NCBI GenBank assembly: GCA_037043455.1
Contig: JAWPHD010003092.1
Coordinates: 124,001-188,000, forward strand
Length of the DNA stretch: 64,000 nt
DNA from: Cyrtodaria siliqua
Taxonomy: Eukaryota > Mollusca > Bivalvia > Adapedonta > Hiatellidae
Direction: 5' to 3'
Shown here: one piece after another, positions 32,576-45,210 of the stretch
Layout: each line of letters starts with the position of its first letter
Position numbering within the stretch: the stretch's first letter is position 1
Made by a program: the position numbers and the translations under genes
Notes under the pieces: generated by a model
Database searches by the model: none
What the model saw: the letters and a program-made list of their open reading frames with translations, nothing else
Told to the model about the DNA's origin: nothing

Positions 32576-33889
32576 TTATTTTCAGTATTCATTATCTTAA
32601 TTCCAGGAATATAAATGGTTATTCTATATTGTAGCCTTCTAAGCCATTAAGAGCTATTCAACTTATTGTATTGATCTTACTCATCTTATGTATGTTTGTG
32701 GCGTACAATGTGCCATACTGTGAATGTCCCATATTGTCCAGTGTGTTGTGTATTGTGTACTCGTGTTTATGTAAGTGTATTTAGTTAGGTGAGTTGTAAA
32801 TAACAGGTTTTAGAAATCTTAATAGTGTGAGAGCTAGCTCGATGGACGAGAAGTGTTCACTGCACGTGCAACAATAACCAGAATGCACCATTCCAAAACT
32901 AATCCCTCCCTAGGATTCTATCTTTACTGCATTCTTCTACATCCAGTGTCTGAGTAAGCTCGTGAGACTAAACTCTGTAAAGAGGCAATCAAATTAAAGT
33001 TAAATGTTCTACCTCTGAACAATTTATATAATTATAATTTTATATTTACAAGCCGTTGTAACTTGCTGGTAAGAATATTGGTTTTAGGGTTAGGATTAGG
33101 GTTGAAATGATGAAATTATGGATATTTAATTTGTATTGAAATGATGAAATTATGAAATGACAACCAGAGTTTTCCATTGTAAGCATGTTACTTATGGCTA
33201 TTTCAATGTTTCAGGTTTTTACCACTTTATAGATCCTAATAAAGAACAAATTTACAGAATGGCGTCTTGTTACTACTATATACAATGACCACCCAATCTA
33301 ATGTGGTATTGACAACAAGATTATGATTCAATATTTGTATGCAGAGATACAGTATATCTTTAAGGCTTATGGCTCTTATATCAGGGAGTTTCATCACATT
33401 CCCTTCAGTATTTTCCAAGTTATGGCCGAGACACGAGTTTTACTCATTTTGACCTTGACCTCCAAGTGTGACCTTGACCTTTGAGGTACAGACCAATTTT
33501 TTATGCGTGACACACCCTTTCATCATGCTGAACATTTTTGTATGGTTTTATCAAAATCCCTTCAGCAATTTGAGAGTTACTGATTATTACGTGGTCCGAG
33601 TATTAACACCTCAACCCCATCTCCAAGAAGCGAAAACGAGGTTGGCTGGGGTATGAAATAAAACTTTAATTTCGGCTTAACAAGTTTGCATATTGTAAAA
33701 TTAAAACATTTAATAGGTAATTTTAAACAGATATAATCACGTTTTTTTTTAGTAAAAAATGTTTTTAAACATGTTTTATTTTCGAAATATCTGTTAAATA
33801 ATCCTGATATTATAAGCTTTCCCATCACTTAATGGAATTAAGGCGGGAACACATAATGAAAACACAATTTTGACTTATTTGACCGGTGC
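32576..33889. other. Non-coding, repeat fragments only
   Basis: Three telomere-like hexamers (TTAGGG, TTAGGA, TTAGGG) at 33084-33101 are too few to call a telomeric block. 33440-33560 is a fragment of a bivalve-type repeat with TTGACCTTGACC repeated. Nothing else recognised. Confidence 0.5.
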
Positions 33890-34440
33890 ATAATGCTGAA
33901 TAAGCATACCAAGCTTCAGAGCAATCTTTGGAAAACTGTATAGAAAGTGTGTGATACAGTTAATGCAAATAGATAAGTCGAAAAAAAGCCAATTTCTCTG
34001 CTAAAAATTGTTGGTTGGTTGGTTGAATGGTGTTTTACATCATTTTCAGCACAATTTAGGCTATATATGAGGTCAATTTTTTAGTGGTGGTGGCAGATCA
34101 CCCACTTTTTCCTGGGTAGAACCAGCACTGCATACCTCCCAGCTGAATCAAAATTCTATTGCACATATTGCTGAAAAGGTGTACCAATTTCTAAAGCAAG
34201 CTGTGGAAAACTATAGGAGGAGTTGCGAGGACAAAGTTCTCATTTGATACAATTAATGCGTAGAAAATCTTAAATTGAAAAAGGCACTTACTCTGCTAAC
34301 ATTGGTTGGATCAAAATTCTATTGCCAGGTGCAAATCTGCACATCATGCTGAACAAGTGTACCAAGTCTCAAATTAATCTGTGGAAAAACTTTAGAAGTT
34401 GCGAGAACAATATTTTGTGACAGACAGACTTACCAAAAAC
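33890..34440. repeat. ~190-bp tandem array split by a SINE fragment
   Basis: Three diverged units with GCATAATGCTGAATAAGC, CAATCTTTGGAAAACT and GATACAGTTAATGC. The first and second are separated by a truncated SINE (34014-34143, minus strand). The array ends with TTTGTGACAGACAGAC. Confidence 0.6.
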
Positions 34441-34565
34441 AATATGTATCCTGACACTTCATGGGGGAGACATACATAATTCCCTTATTTTGACATATCA
34501 AGGGATATATCTGCAATGCAGAGATACATTATGTTCACTTCAAACTCATCTGAGATGTTATTAAT

Positions 34566-34985
34566 TGAATTGAATTGGGTTTTAAGGCGCACCAACACAT
34601 GAAAGGTTATATGGCGCCTAACAGGCATGAAACATGCCAGGCTCATCCTCCATGTACATCGAGATAAAACATGGAAAATGGGCCTAGAACTGTCTCACCC
34701 TGAACTGCAGTGATGCTGCAAATTCTATCGTAGAAACTCCATTTATGCTGGAGCCACGTTTATCGTTTTTCTGCCACTGCTCTTTTGATGTGAGCGAGAT
34801 GGCACCTGAAACAATGCAGGGATCATGATGAAGACCTTTAATGAACATGAACAAAAAATGATAGAATGAACATGAATTTGTGGGGATTCTACCCCTCTGC
34901 CTACCCCTCCCAGGGGATCTGCAGTGACCCTATTCTTTGCCCCGTGACCAAATGGGGCCCCCGAGAACCACACGGGGCGAGAGAG
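34566..34985. repeat. SINE-tail fragment plus a ~240-bp dispersed repeat
   Basis: 34566-34700 matches the tail of the SINE at 29535. 34735-34980 (AACTCCATTTATGCTGGAGC, GAGATGGCACCTGAAACAAT, ACCAAATGGGGCCCC) is homologous to 53520-53765, with a short piece at 49832. Confidence 0.6.
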
Positions 34986-35147
34986 ATCTTTTTATTAAAG
35001 TAAACATCCAAATTTGCTGAAAATCAGGAGACAATTTCTAGTAAATCTCAAACCGAATTTCTGTTATAGGGCTGAGCCGATCCTAGATATAGTATCTTCT
35101 AAAAATAAACTGAAACGGTTAATGATTTCGGACAAACAGTTCATTAC

Positions 35148-35258
35148 TTACACCCCAGGAAAAGTGGGTGGTCTGCCTCCACCACAAAAAAATTGACCGT
35201 CATATATAACCTTACATGTGTTGAAAATGACGTAAAACACCATACAAACAAACAAACA
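35148..35258 (+). mobile_element. SINE 3' half
   Basis: Plus-strand copy of the body and tail of the 15885 family: CCAGGAAAAGTGGGTGG, then TATATAACCTTACATGTG, ending CACCATACAAACAAACAAAC. The tRNA head is absent. Confidence 0.7.
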
Positions 35259-35414
35259 TTACTTACATGGTATATATACACAAGTGTAGGTTTATTATGT
35301 CACACATTGTATTGAGAGGCTTACACAGTATGTGTTGTCATTGAGTTTTAGCCCAGATATATCCCTATTTTGACATAAGACCCAAACAAAATTAGTGTGT
35401 GTTTCCGGCAATGG

Positions 35415-36457
35415 TCTCAAAAAGTCTAGGTAGGGTATGTTGGCTTTTTTTTATTTATTTATTTATTTATTTGTTTTAAAGAAGAAAATATTGATACATT
35501 GAGGAATTCACTATTCATGAGTGCATTTAGGTCTAAATTTGTGCAACAGTACTGACAACTGCTGATGATGATTTCATAAATAAAATAAATATCGTCTAGG
35601 TGTTTTTATCTTTACATATTTGAATAACCGTTTGTGTTTATCTGCTTATGAGTAGTCTCCCTTGCCACAACTACAATACGTTGACAAACTGAAATACAGA
35701 CATCATCGGAACTCGATCAAATGCATTTTCTTGTTAGGATCTAGGCAAAATACTTTAGGGTCGGCAGTTTTTGCTAGGTAGGGTATGTCAGGTCGCCCGA
35801 AATATTTTTTATTTTTTTGCCGAATCATGGCCAACAACCCCCTACCGCATGCATCAATTTGGCTCATTGTCATGCTCATCAAAACAAACCTACAAATAAA
35901 ATTTGGTGAATGTCAGAAGTTGTTGTTATCGTGTATAGACAACATCGGAGAAGTGGTACAAATATAAAGAATTAAATATTGAACATGCAATTTATTTTGG
36001 ATGCCAATTAGTACTGTAGGTTTGAATTATAAAACAGAGCCCCAGATAAGTTTTTGGACTCAAGGAGTGACCACCCCTCAAATTTAAACTTGATGAGTAA
36101 AATCTTATTTTCATCGGAACTGAGGGGTAATCACAGAACTATTTACTAACTAAAATCATAACTAAAGGGTAAAACCTCAATTTGAAAACTGCCATGTCAG
36201 ACTGTTATATGGGTATAATAACAGCCCAATACTCAGTACAGGTAATCGTATGAAGATTGAAGTCAAACAAATTATCCATGTCTTTCCATCTGTTAAAACC
36301 TACATTTGTAAATCAAGTCTAGTTTACCACCGTTTTTCTGGGCAATTTCAAACCATCACAACTTTTCTTCATGAAAACATTGTCAACTGAATCACTTCAT
36401 ATTTGATTCATGATTTATTAGGGGCTCGATATCGATGACCAACGATCTTGGTTGAAA
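35415..36457. other. Fragments of an AGGTAGGGTATGT repeat; otherwise nothing seen
   Basis: CTAGGTAGGGTATGTTGG at 35418 and CTAGGTAGGGTATGTCAGG at 35779 are copies of the family that also forms the element at 61650-61890. A (TTTA)n run occupies 35449-35482. The remainder to 36457 is AT-rich with no recognised feature. Confidence 0.45.
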
Positions 36458-37213
36458 ACAAGAGGCCCATGAGGGCCTCTGGATGTTCTACTGGCTAACA
36501 TGGCTCTTATAACATCAATAAACTGCAATTTGAAAGTTTTTGAAGGCCCGATCGTATTAACGAGGCAAAATATAGCATTTTTAACTAAATCAAGGGCCAT
36601 AACTCTGCTGTTACTGGTCCGATCTGGCTGGTTTTCACGAACTTGGCCAGTAGCAAAGAGCTAATAAAAAAAAACTACAAAAAAAAAAATTAAAAAAAAA
36701 AAAAAATATTTAAAAAAAAAAAATTAAAAAAATTTTAAAAATTAAAAAATAATAATAATAAAAAAAGATAAAAAAATCTGGTAAAGTTTGGTAACGATCA
36801 GATGAAAAATGAAGGCCCTGTCATATTAACGAGGCAAAATATAGCATTTTTAACAAATTCAAGGGCCATAACTCCGCTGTTACTGGTCCTTTCTGGCTGG
36901 TTTTCAAACTTGCCCAAGCTTTCATTGCTACTAACAATATGGTAAAGTCTGGTAAAGATGGGATGAAAAAGGAAGGCCCTATCGTCTTAACAAGGCAAAA
37001 TATACGACTTTTAACTAAATCAAGGGCCGTAACTCCACTGTTACTGGTTCGATCTGACCGGTTTTTGAACTTGTCCGAGCTTTCCTCGGCATTAGCAATC
37101 TGGTAAAGTTTGGTAAAGATGGGATGAAAAATGAAGGCCCTATCGTCTTAACGAGGCAAAATATAGTATTTTTAACTAAATCAAGGGCCATAACTCTGCT
37201 GTTACTGGTCCTT
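36458..37213 (+). mobile_element. Pearl-like element, 3'-truncated
   Basis: 5' end ACAAGAGGCCCATGAGGGCC, then an A-rich block (36664-36770), then ~165-bp units with AGGCAAAATATAGCATTTTT, CAAGGGCCATAACTC and GTTACTGGTCC. It stops mid-unit at about 37213 without microsatellite or hairpin. Confidence 0.7.
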
Positions 37214-37921
37214 CATAGCAGGGTAAGGGTTAATGATTGAACAAATTCAAGTTATGTAGAACTTAACGGGACACTGTGAGTTTTTAAAAAACGTTTGTTT
37301 AAGACCTTAGGCGTGCAGAATTACGTCCTGTACTGTGATTTGCCTTGTGAACTCTATAGGGTCTTCATCTTTCAAGGCCAAATGGAAGTAAAGAGACGGG
37401 GTTCCAAAGGGGCGTTTTTTGACATTCATGAGAAATTCTCGAAAACCAGTCATTAACAAAATGATTGTTAGTGTTTTCCCGTTCAACTCCATGCATTTTG
37501 CATATTTTAAAACCTGTTTTGCTTAATTGATCTTACAATTTTTTGAATATTTTCAATAAACAGATGTGCACACTTTCTTTTTAACAGAGTACCGATTGCA
37601 AAGCTGTTTACCATAATAGTACATAATCTAACAATAGACTTTCCAATCAAAATCTAATTAATAGATCAGGCCATTTGCTCCAATTAGCACTTAAAGAATG
37701 AAAATAAAATTGTTTCTCATTAATTACTTCTCCTTACAGTGCACTTTCATGCATTTTTGTGTCGAGTCAATCTCACACGCATACATTTTACGTTCTCATG
37801 CATTCAGAAAATTTAACGTTTTTGTCTGTTATGTTTGTAAAAGAAGTTAGTATACTTTATACCAAAAATTAAATAAAATTTAGTATAGTTTAACCAGGAT
37901 TTCCAGTTTTCATATACCTCT
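37214..37921. other. Non-coding stretch, nothing recognised
   Basis: AT-rich unique-looking sequence. Short frames on both strands show no recognisable motif. Confidence 0.4.
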
Positions 37922-38512
37922 AAGCGCGTCTCCGTAGCTGAGGGGTTAACGGCATTGTGTTGTAAACCTTATCGCCTCTCACTGCTGCAGTTTCAAATCC
38001 CACTGGGAGCTCGACTTGTAAGTGAGGAAGTGTCGACTCTTATGGATGACGGGATGCGTACAGTACTAGTTCTACCCAGGAAAATGGGTGGACTGTCTCC
38101 AACACAATTTTTTTTTTTTAAAAATGAAGCATCTCCGTGGCTGAGAGGTTAACAATGTTGCATTGTAAACCTTCTCGCCTCTCACCACTGTGAGTTCGAA
38201 TCCCACTGGGAGCTCGACTTGTAAGTGAGGAAGTGTCGATTCTTATGGATGACGGGATGCGTACAGTACTAGTTCTACCCAGGAAAATGGGTGGACTGTC
38301 TCCAACACAATTATTTTTTTTTAAAAATGAAGCATCTCCGTGGCTGAGAGGTTAACAATGTTGCATTGTAAACCTTCTCGCCTCTCACCACTGTGAGTTC
38401 GAATCCCACTGGGAGCTCGACTTGTAAGTGAGGAAGTGTCGATTCTTATGGATGATGGGAGGTGTACAGTACTGGTTCTACCCAGGAAAAAGTATAATGG
38501 ACTGTCCTTTCT
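37922..38512 (+). mobile_element. Three tandem tRNA-headed SINE units
   Basis: Heads at ~37927, ~38130 and ~38336 each contain an A-box TGGCTGAGAGG-like string and B box GTTCGAATCCCAC (the first is diverged), followed by GGGAGCTCGACTTGTAAG and GGTTCTACCCAGGAAAA. Spacing is about 205 bp, and units 2 and 3 are almost identical. The 3' tail of the family is missing from all three, so this is a tandemly amplified head-body unit. Confidence 0.75.
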
Positions 38513-39182
38513 TTAATATTTGGGCCATTCCGTTTATGATACAAAGAGGTGTTACGGTTAAATGACTGTGCAAATCTCACGAGTTCAGGAGTAAAAACAA
38601 AATGGCCGCGAATGAAGGGCAGTCACGAATCTAGGGCTTTGGAGGATATATATATTTATTATATACCTTACTATAAATAGTAACACATTTACATAGGAGG
38701 AAAAAGTGTAACCGGAACTCTAAACCAGAAACCGTTTTGCCGTGCAGCAATAACTCGGGGAAAACGTCACGTTTGTTTTCAACGAATAGGACTGACGTCA
38801 GAGAAAGAGTTTTTAGCACGCGGTCAGACATAAACAAAATAGCTGGTGAGAGAGCGCTAAAATAAATAAGTAAATAATCTTGTAGATTTATTGAGTTCTT
38901 TCCCCTATATATAATGACGGGAATATCATGCCTTAAGTGAAACTGTACATCTGACAATGTCGTAGATTTCAGGATTTCATGTTAGAGGGTGGAGGGGTGG
39001 GGATGGGGAGGGGAGGTGGGGGCGTAAGGTTTCCAAAAAGGTGTTGACGAGCAACAACAAAAATGTGTACCATTTTTTAGGGGGCGTAAACGTATTTGTT
39101 GGGTTAACAAGCAGAAAACGGCTAATAAAAAACTTGCAATATTTTTTTTGTGGTTGGGTGCATAGGCATAGGTATATAATAA
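38513..39182. other. CRE-containing, partly G-rich non-coding stretch
   Basis: A palindromic CRE TGACGTCA lies at 38793-38800, with a second half-site (ACGTCACG) near 38764. 38990-39030 is G-rich on the plus strand. Short open frames on the minus strand here show nothing recognisable; a distant first exon of a minus-strand gene cannot be excluded. Confidence 0.35.
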
Positions 39183-42100
39183 ACAAGAGGGCCATGATGG
39201 CCCTATATCGCTCACCTGAGTAAATCTGAACCAATACAAGAGGGCCAAGATGGCCCAAAAGCGATCACTGTGACCCCCGCGGCGTGGCCAAGTTTGACAC
39301 CAGGGTCACCATTTGAAACAAGAGGCCCAAGAGGGCCTGTGGACGCTCTACTGGCTAAAGATAAAGTTTATGCACAAGAGGCCATAACTCTTTCAAATAT
39401 CGTTCAACCAGAACATGGTGATGATATAGGCAACTAACCTTGGTACTGATTGTCCCTGACAAGTTTCGTTGAAATCCAGCCAGAGGTTCAGGAGAGACTA
39501 GTCTGTACAAAGTTAGTGTATTAAAACTTTTAAGGGGCCATAACTCTGCCAAAATTCATTCAACCAGAACACGGCAATGATAGGTGCAACTAGGCTTGGT
39601 ACTGATCATCGCCATCAAGATTCATTGAAATCCAGCAAGGAGTTCAGAACAGACTAATCTGGACGTTTCTCTATTAAAACCTTTAAAGGGCCATAACTCT
39701 GACAAAAATCATTCAACCCGAATATGGCGATAATATGCACAACTAGGCTTGATACTGATCATCCTTGTCAAGTTTCGTTAACATCCAGCCAGGGGTTCAG
39801 GAAAACTAGCCCGGAAAATGTTTGTGTATCAAAAACCTTTAAAGGGCCATAACTCCACCAAAAATCTGTTAATCGGAATGCGACGATGATATGCACAACT
39901 AAACTTGTTGCTGATCATCCCTGTAAAGTTTCGTTGAAATGTGGGGAGACGTTCAGGAGAATAGTCCAGGCAAAGTTTGTGTATTAAAACCTTTAAAGGG
40001 TCATAACTCTGCCAAAAATCATTCAACCGGAACAAAAGATTTGCACAACTAGACCTGGAACTGATCATCCCTAAAAAGTTTTGTTTAAATCCGGCCATGG
40101 GTTCAGGAAAACTAGTCAGGACAAAGTTTGTGTATTAAAACCTTTAAAGGGACATAACTCCGCCAAAATCATTCAACTGGAACACAGTGATAATATGTAC
40201 AACTAGGCTTGGTACTGATCATCCCTGAAAGATTTCAATGAAATTTGGCCAAATGAAGGCCCTTTCTTCTTAATGAGGCCAAAATATAGCATATTTCAGA
40301 AAATAAAATCAAGGGCGATAACTCCGGTGTAAATGGTCCAATCTGGCTGGTTTTCGTACTTGTCTGAGCTTTCATTTATATTAACAATCTGGTAAAGTTT
40401 GGTAAAGATCTGACCAAAAATGAAGACCCTATCGTATTAATGAGGCAAAATATAGCATTTTTAACTAAATCAAGGGCCACAACTCCGCTGTTGCTGTCCG
40501 ATCTGGCTGGTTTTCGAACTTGTCCAAGCTATCATTGATATTAACAATCTGGTAATTTTTGGTAAATATCGGATGAAAAATGAAGACGCTGTCTTCTTAA
40601 CGAGGCAAAATATAGCCTTTTTTAACTAAATCAAGGGCCATAACTCCACTGTTACTAGTCCGATCTGACTGGTTTTCGAACTTATCCGAGCTTTCATTAA
40701 TATTAACAAGATGGTAGAGTTTGGTAAAGATCGGATGAACAATGAAGCCCCTATCGTATTAACGAGGCAAAATATAGCATTTTGAACTAAATCAAGGGCC
40801 ATAACTCAGATGTTACTAGTCCAATATGAATGGTTTCAAATTTGTCCAAGCTTTCATTGATATTAACAATCTGATAAAATTTGGTAAAGATCAGCTGAAC
40901 AATGAAGCCCCTATCGTCTTAACGAGGCAAAATATAGCATTTTTAATTAAATCAAGGGCCATAACTCCGCTGTTACTGATCCGATATGGCTGGTTTTCAA
41001 ACTTTTTCGAGCTTTCAACGACATTAACAATGTGGTAAAGTTTGGTAAAGATAGGATGAACAATGAAGCCCCTATTGTCTTAACGAGGCAAGCTATAGCA
41101 TTTTGAACTAAATCAAGGGCCATAACTCCGCCGATACTAGTCCGATGTGGCTGGTTTTCGAACTTGTCCTAGTTTTTATTGATATTAACAATCTGATAAA
41201 GTTTGGTAAAGATCGGATGAACAATGAAGCCCCTATTGTCTTAACGAGGCAAAATATAGCATTTTGAACTAAATCAAGGGCAATAACTCCGCTGTTAATA
41301 GTCCAATCTAGATGGTTTTCGAACTTGTCCAAGCTTTCATTGATATCAACAATCTGTGCAAGTTTGGTAAAGATCAAATAATAAATGAAGGTGCTAGAGT
41401 GTTCACAAGGCTTAATATGGCATTTTTCAGCAAAACAAGGGCCATAACTCTATTGAAATTATTTCGATCTTGCCGGTTTTCGAACTTGTTTGAGCTTTCA
41501 TTGATATAAAGACACTGGCAAAGTTAAGTAAAGATCCGATTAATATTGAAGTCCCTAGAGTGTTCACAAGGCAAAAAATAGCATTTTTCAGAAAAAACAA
41601 GGGCCATAACTCCCGTGTTACTGATCCGATTTAGCTGGTTTTCGAACTTGTTTGAGCTTTCATTAATATTAACAATCTGTGCAAGTTTGGTAAGGATCAA
41701 ATAATAAATGAAAGTGTTAGAGTGTTCACAAGGCAGAAAATGGCATTTTTCAGAAAAAAACAAGGGCCATAACTCTAGTGTTACTGACCCAATTCAGCTG
41801 ATTTTCAAACTTGTCCAAGCTATAATTAGTATTAACAATCTATGCAAGTTTGGTAACGATCAAATAATAAATGAAGGTGCTAGAGCGTTCACAAGGCAGA
41901 AAATAGCAATTTTCAGAAAAAACAAGGGCCATAACTCCGGTATGACTGATCCGATTTGGCTGGTTTTCGAACTTGTCCGAGCTTTCATTAATATTAACAA
42001 TCTGTGCAAGTTTGGTAAAGATCAAATAATAAATGAAGGTGCTAGAGTGTTCACAAGGCTTAATATGGCATTTTTCAGCAAAACAAGGGCCATAACTCCG

Positions 42101-43428
42101 GTGAAATTATTCCGATCTGGCTGGTTTTCGAACTTGTCCGAGCTTTCATTGATATTAACAAGCTGTTAACGTTTGGTAAAGATCGGATGAAAAATGAAGG
42201 CCCTAGAGTTGTCACAAGACAAAAGTTAACAACGGACGGACGACGGACGACGGACGACGGACGGACGACGGACAACTCGCCATCCCATAAGCTCTGCTGG
42301 CCTTCGGCCAGTAGAGCTAAAAACTTGGTAGAGGACCATAAGCTTATAGCAAATGCAAAATATTAAACCTCTGGCTCTTGCAGTTCCAGAGAAGAAGATT
42401 TTTTTTCAAACTAACTAACCAACTAGGACCATAAGCTGATGCTACATGTAATACATGAGAGCTCCGTGCCATGTGGTTCCAGAGAAGAATATTTTTTAAG
42501 TTTTTCCGTATACAAGCCTATGTAAAACTGTGACCCCCGGGGCGGGGCCAAATGTGACCCCTGGGTCACCATTTGAACAAACTTAGTAGAGGACCATAAG
42601 CTTATAGCAAATGCAAAATATTAAACCTCTGGCTCTTGCAGTTTCAGAGAAGAAGATTTTTAAAGTTTTTCCCTATAAATGTCTATGTAAAACATGTGAA
42701 CCTTGGGTCGGGGCCAAATGTGACCCGAGGGTCACCATTTGAACAAAATTGGTAAAGGACCATAAGCTTATAGTAAATGCAAAATATCAAACCTCTGGCT
42801 CTTGTAGTTTCCGAGAAGAAGATTTTTAAAAAAAAATCCTATATAAGTCTATGTAAAACTGTGACCCCTGGGGCGGGGACAAATTTAACCTCAGGGACAC
42901 CATTTGAACAAACTTAGTAGAGGACCATAAGCTGATGCTACATGTAATACAAGAGACCTCTGTGGCTTGTGGTTTCAGAGAAGAAGATTTTTTAAAGTTT
43001 TTTCCTATATGTCTATATGAAAAACATGCAAAATCTCAAATACAAACTTTGGACCCCCGGGGCATGGCCATTTTTGACCCCGGGAACTTCATTTGAACAA
43101 ACTTGATAGTCTAGGTGTAAGCGATCATTTTAAAAGAAAAACTGTTGAAATCTGTCCAGCGGTTCTTCAGAAGAAGATTTTTTAAGGTTTCGACCATATA
43201 TGGTAATGGCGGCCATCTTGGATGTCGCGCTGACCTAATTTTAACAAATCTAAAAAGCATTCATCTAAGGATCATCCACGTGAAGTTTGGTCAAAATTGG
43301 CCAAGCGGTTTCCGAGGAGAAGTCGTTTGAAGCAAAAGTTAACGACGACGGACGGACGACGGACGGACGACGGACGAAGAGTGATCCCAATAGCTCACCT
43401 TTGAGCCTTCGGCTCAGGTGAGCTAAAA
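39183..43428 (+). mobile_element. Outer pearl-like element, interrupted
   Basis: 5' ends ACAAGAGGGCCATGATGGCC (39183) and ACAAGAGGGCCAAGATGGCC (39235) precede the GTGACCCCCG unit. That unit is cut at TTTGAA (39317) and resumes at ACTTGGTAGAGGACC (42323). It then continues as GACCCCCGG-type units, an ACGG microsatellite (43345-43378) and a hairpin TTTGAGCCTTCGGCTCAGG ending AGCTAAAA at 43428. The 5' and hairpin motifs both contain the CTCACC/GGTGAG theme. Confidence 0.65.
39318..42322 (+). mobile_element. Inner pearl-like element nested in the outer one
   Basis: It starts ACAAGAGGCCCAAGAGGGCC with GGACGCTCTACTGGCT. It has two successive arrays: ~150-bp units (CATTCAACCAGAACACGG, 39360-40220) and ~165-bp units (GGCAAAATATAGCATTTT, CAAGGGCCATAACTC, 40230-42210). 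Then come ACGGACGACGGACGACGG repeats (42230-42275) and the hairpin GGCCTTCGGCCAGTAGAGC ending CTAAAA. Complete structure, no coding capacity. Confidence 0.72.
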
Positions 43429-43433
43429 AGTCA

Positions 43434-43530
43434 TTAAACGGCAATGTTGTGCCTTAAGTGGTTATTGGACTCTTCATAATATATTATAAGTTGTGCAAAT
43501 AACCACGTAAGGCACACCATTGCCGTTTAA
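43434..43530. mobile_element. 97-bp hairpin MITE with TTAA flanks
   Basis: Arms of ~35 bp, ACGGCAATG...GTGGTTATT and AATAACCAC...CATTGCCGT, flank a short AT-rich loop and are bounded by TTAA on both sides. It lies 5 bp after the preceding element's end. TTAA duplication suggests a piggyBac-mobilised MITE; ends do not show the usual CCY. It could also be transcribed as a hairpin RNA. Confidence 0.55.
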
Positions 43531-44268
43531 TAACATCTTAATATATGAAGAAAGAAAATCAGAAAAGTATTAAAATGTTATTATATGATATTTGGATGAT
43601 GTTTATGTCAGTTTTGGTAGTGTTTTTTTTGTTTTTGTTTTTTTGGGGTGTGGGGGTAGAAGAGGGTGCGATTTTCAGAGTACATGGGTCTTGAGCACGA
43701 AGAGCTAAACAAGAGCTGTCAGAGGACAGCGCAGCTCGACTAGTCGAATTTTCAGAGAACAAGAAATGATACACCCGGCATACCATCAGAAAAAAAAATA
43801 AAAAAATAAAAACAATTTTCAAATTATTTATTTGTACAAAAATAAATAAATTTAAATCAATTTAAAAATTTAAAAAAAAAAAATACAAATTAAATTCTTA
43901 AAAAAAAAAAAAATAAAAAAAAAAAATAAAAAATAAAAAAAAATATTAATAATTTAGGACAAAAAAATAAATAAAAAAAATTAACAAATTAAACCTATAA
44001 ACCAAGGTTTCCTATGAAAAAAATAATATGCCTCCAGTGAGATTTGAACCCACGGCCCTTTAAGTTTGGAGTGTGCATTACCAAATATTGAAAAAGGGCC
44101 ATAACTCAGGTGTTACTTGTTCGATCTGCCTGGTTTCGACTTGCCCAAGCTTTCACTGATATTAACAATCTCTTAAAGTTTGGTAAAGACCGGATGGAAA
44201 ATGAAATGGTGCTAGAGTGTTCACAAGGCAGAATATGGCATTTTTCAGCAAATCAAGGGCCATAACTC

Positions 44269-45210
44269 CAGGGGCACAAATTAGAACTCGCCCATTGGCA
44301 AGTAAAAAATGGTCTGGGCGACCAAAATTTGACTTTCACGCGCCCATGTGGCGACCAAAAATATTCAATCCAAAAAAATGGAAAAAGGGTAATCATTCAA
44401 CACAAACATTTAAGTTCGTGGATTTTACCCCGATGATTTTGCATTGGTCCCGTGAACTACGTACTTTTGGCCGAAATAGACAAACCCTTAACAAAATAAT
44501 AACGAAACAAATGTTTGTTCTTATTTTTCCACTGCGGAAACGAGACAATGTTCGAGATGTTGCGATGTACGGTTTCCCACAAAACTGCATGTTACGGTAC
44601 TCTGCGCTTCGAATGACAATGTAAAATTAGATGTGCAAGAGTACAAGTAACATTTACTGGTATGAAATTAACATTAAAACAGACATGGTAGTGTTTATTT
44701 TACACACGATCATAAATTTGTGTTATAATTTGAAGGGGAAATATTTAGGTTTCACTTTCGGTTTTTGGATATTCTAAAACGCTGCGCTTTTGATTAATAA
44801 AATGCGGTGCTTTTAGAAATCATCAATAATAATTATATGGCAGAGAATCATGTTGATAGAAAAGGTCTCATACATTAATTTTAAAACTGTATGTCAACAT
44901 AAAATATTTATAACAAAATAAAACATTAATTTAATAATATCTAATCTTTTTTAATCTTTTATTACAATAATTTACATATTCTAGTTGTGATCATTTATAA
45001 CAAAACTCATTAACAATACTATTTATAATTAAATAGATAACTTGGACTTGTAATGATCAGTAATGTTGTTTATAATATTCAATAAACACGGAGTAATGGC
45101 ATGTTATTGTTCATAAATTATGCACCAGAGTGGTAAAATAAAATAATATTTTGTTGGGCCTCTAACTTTTGGGCTGGCTCCTAGCTAAATAGAGTTAGTC
45201 TGTGCCCCTG
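44269..45210. mobile_element. hAT-like non-autonomous element, 942 bp, 5-bp TSD AACTC
   Basis: Ends CAGGGGCACAAATTAG and GTCTGTGCCCCTG are inverted repeats, flanked by AACTC on each side (44264-44268, 45211-45215). Removing it restores the host repeat. Internal open frames are short and show no recognisable transposase. Confidence 0.72.

Noticed and set aside
33084..33101. Interstitial telomeric repeat (TTAGGG)
   Set aside because: Only three hexamers, one mutated; expected by chance in AT-rich DNA.
38130..38215. Functional tRNA gene in the SINE heads
   Set aside because: Boxes A and B are present but the head runs straight into the SINE body and is tandemly repeated; no clover-leaf acceptor pairing was evident.
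41708..42169. 153-residue frame in the pearl-like array
   Set aside because: Chance open frame through repeat units; the same units elsewhere are full of stops.
44030..44065. tRNA gene (TTTGAACCCACGG box)
   Set aside because: Only the T-arm side is present and no acceptor or anticodon stem can be formed; treated as a tRNA-derived scrap.
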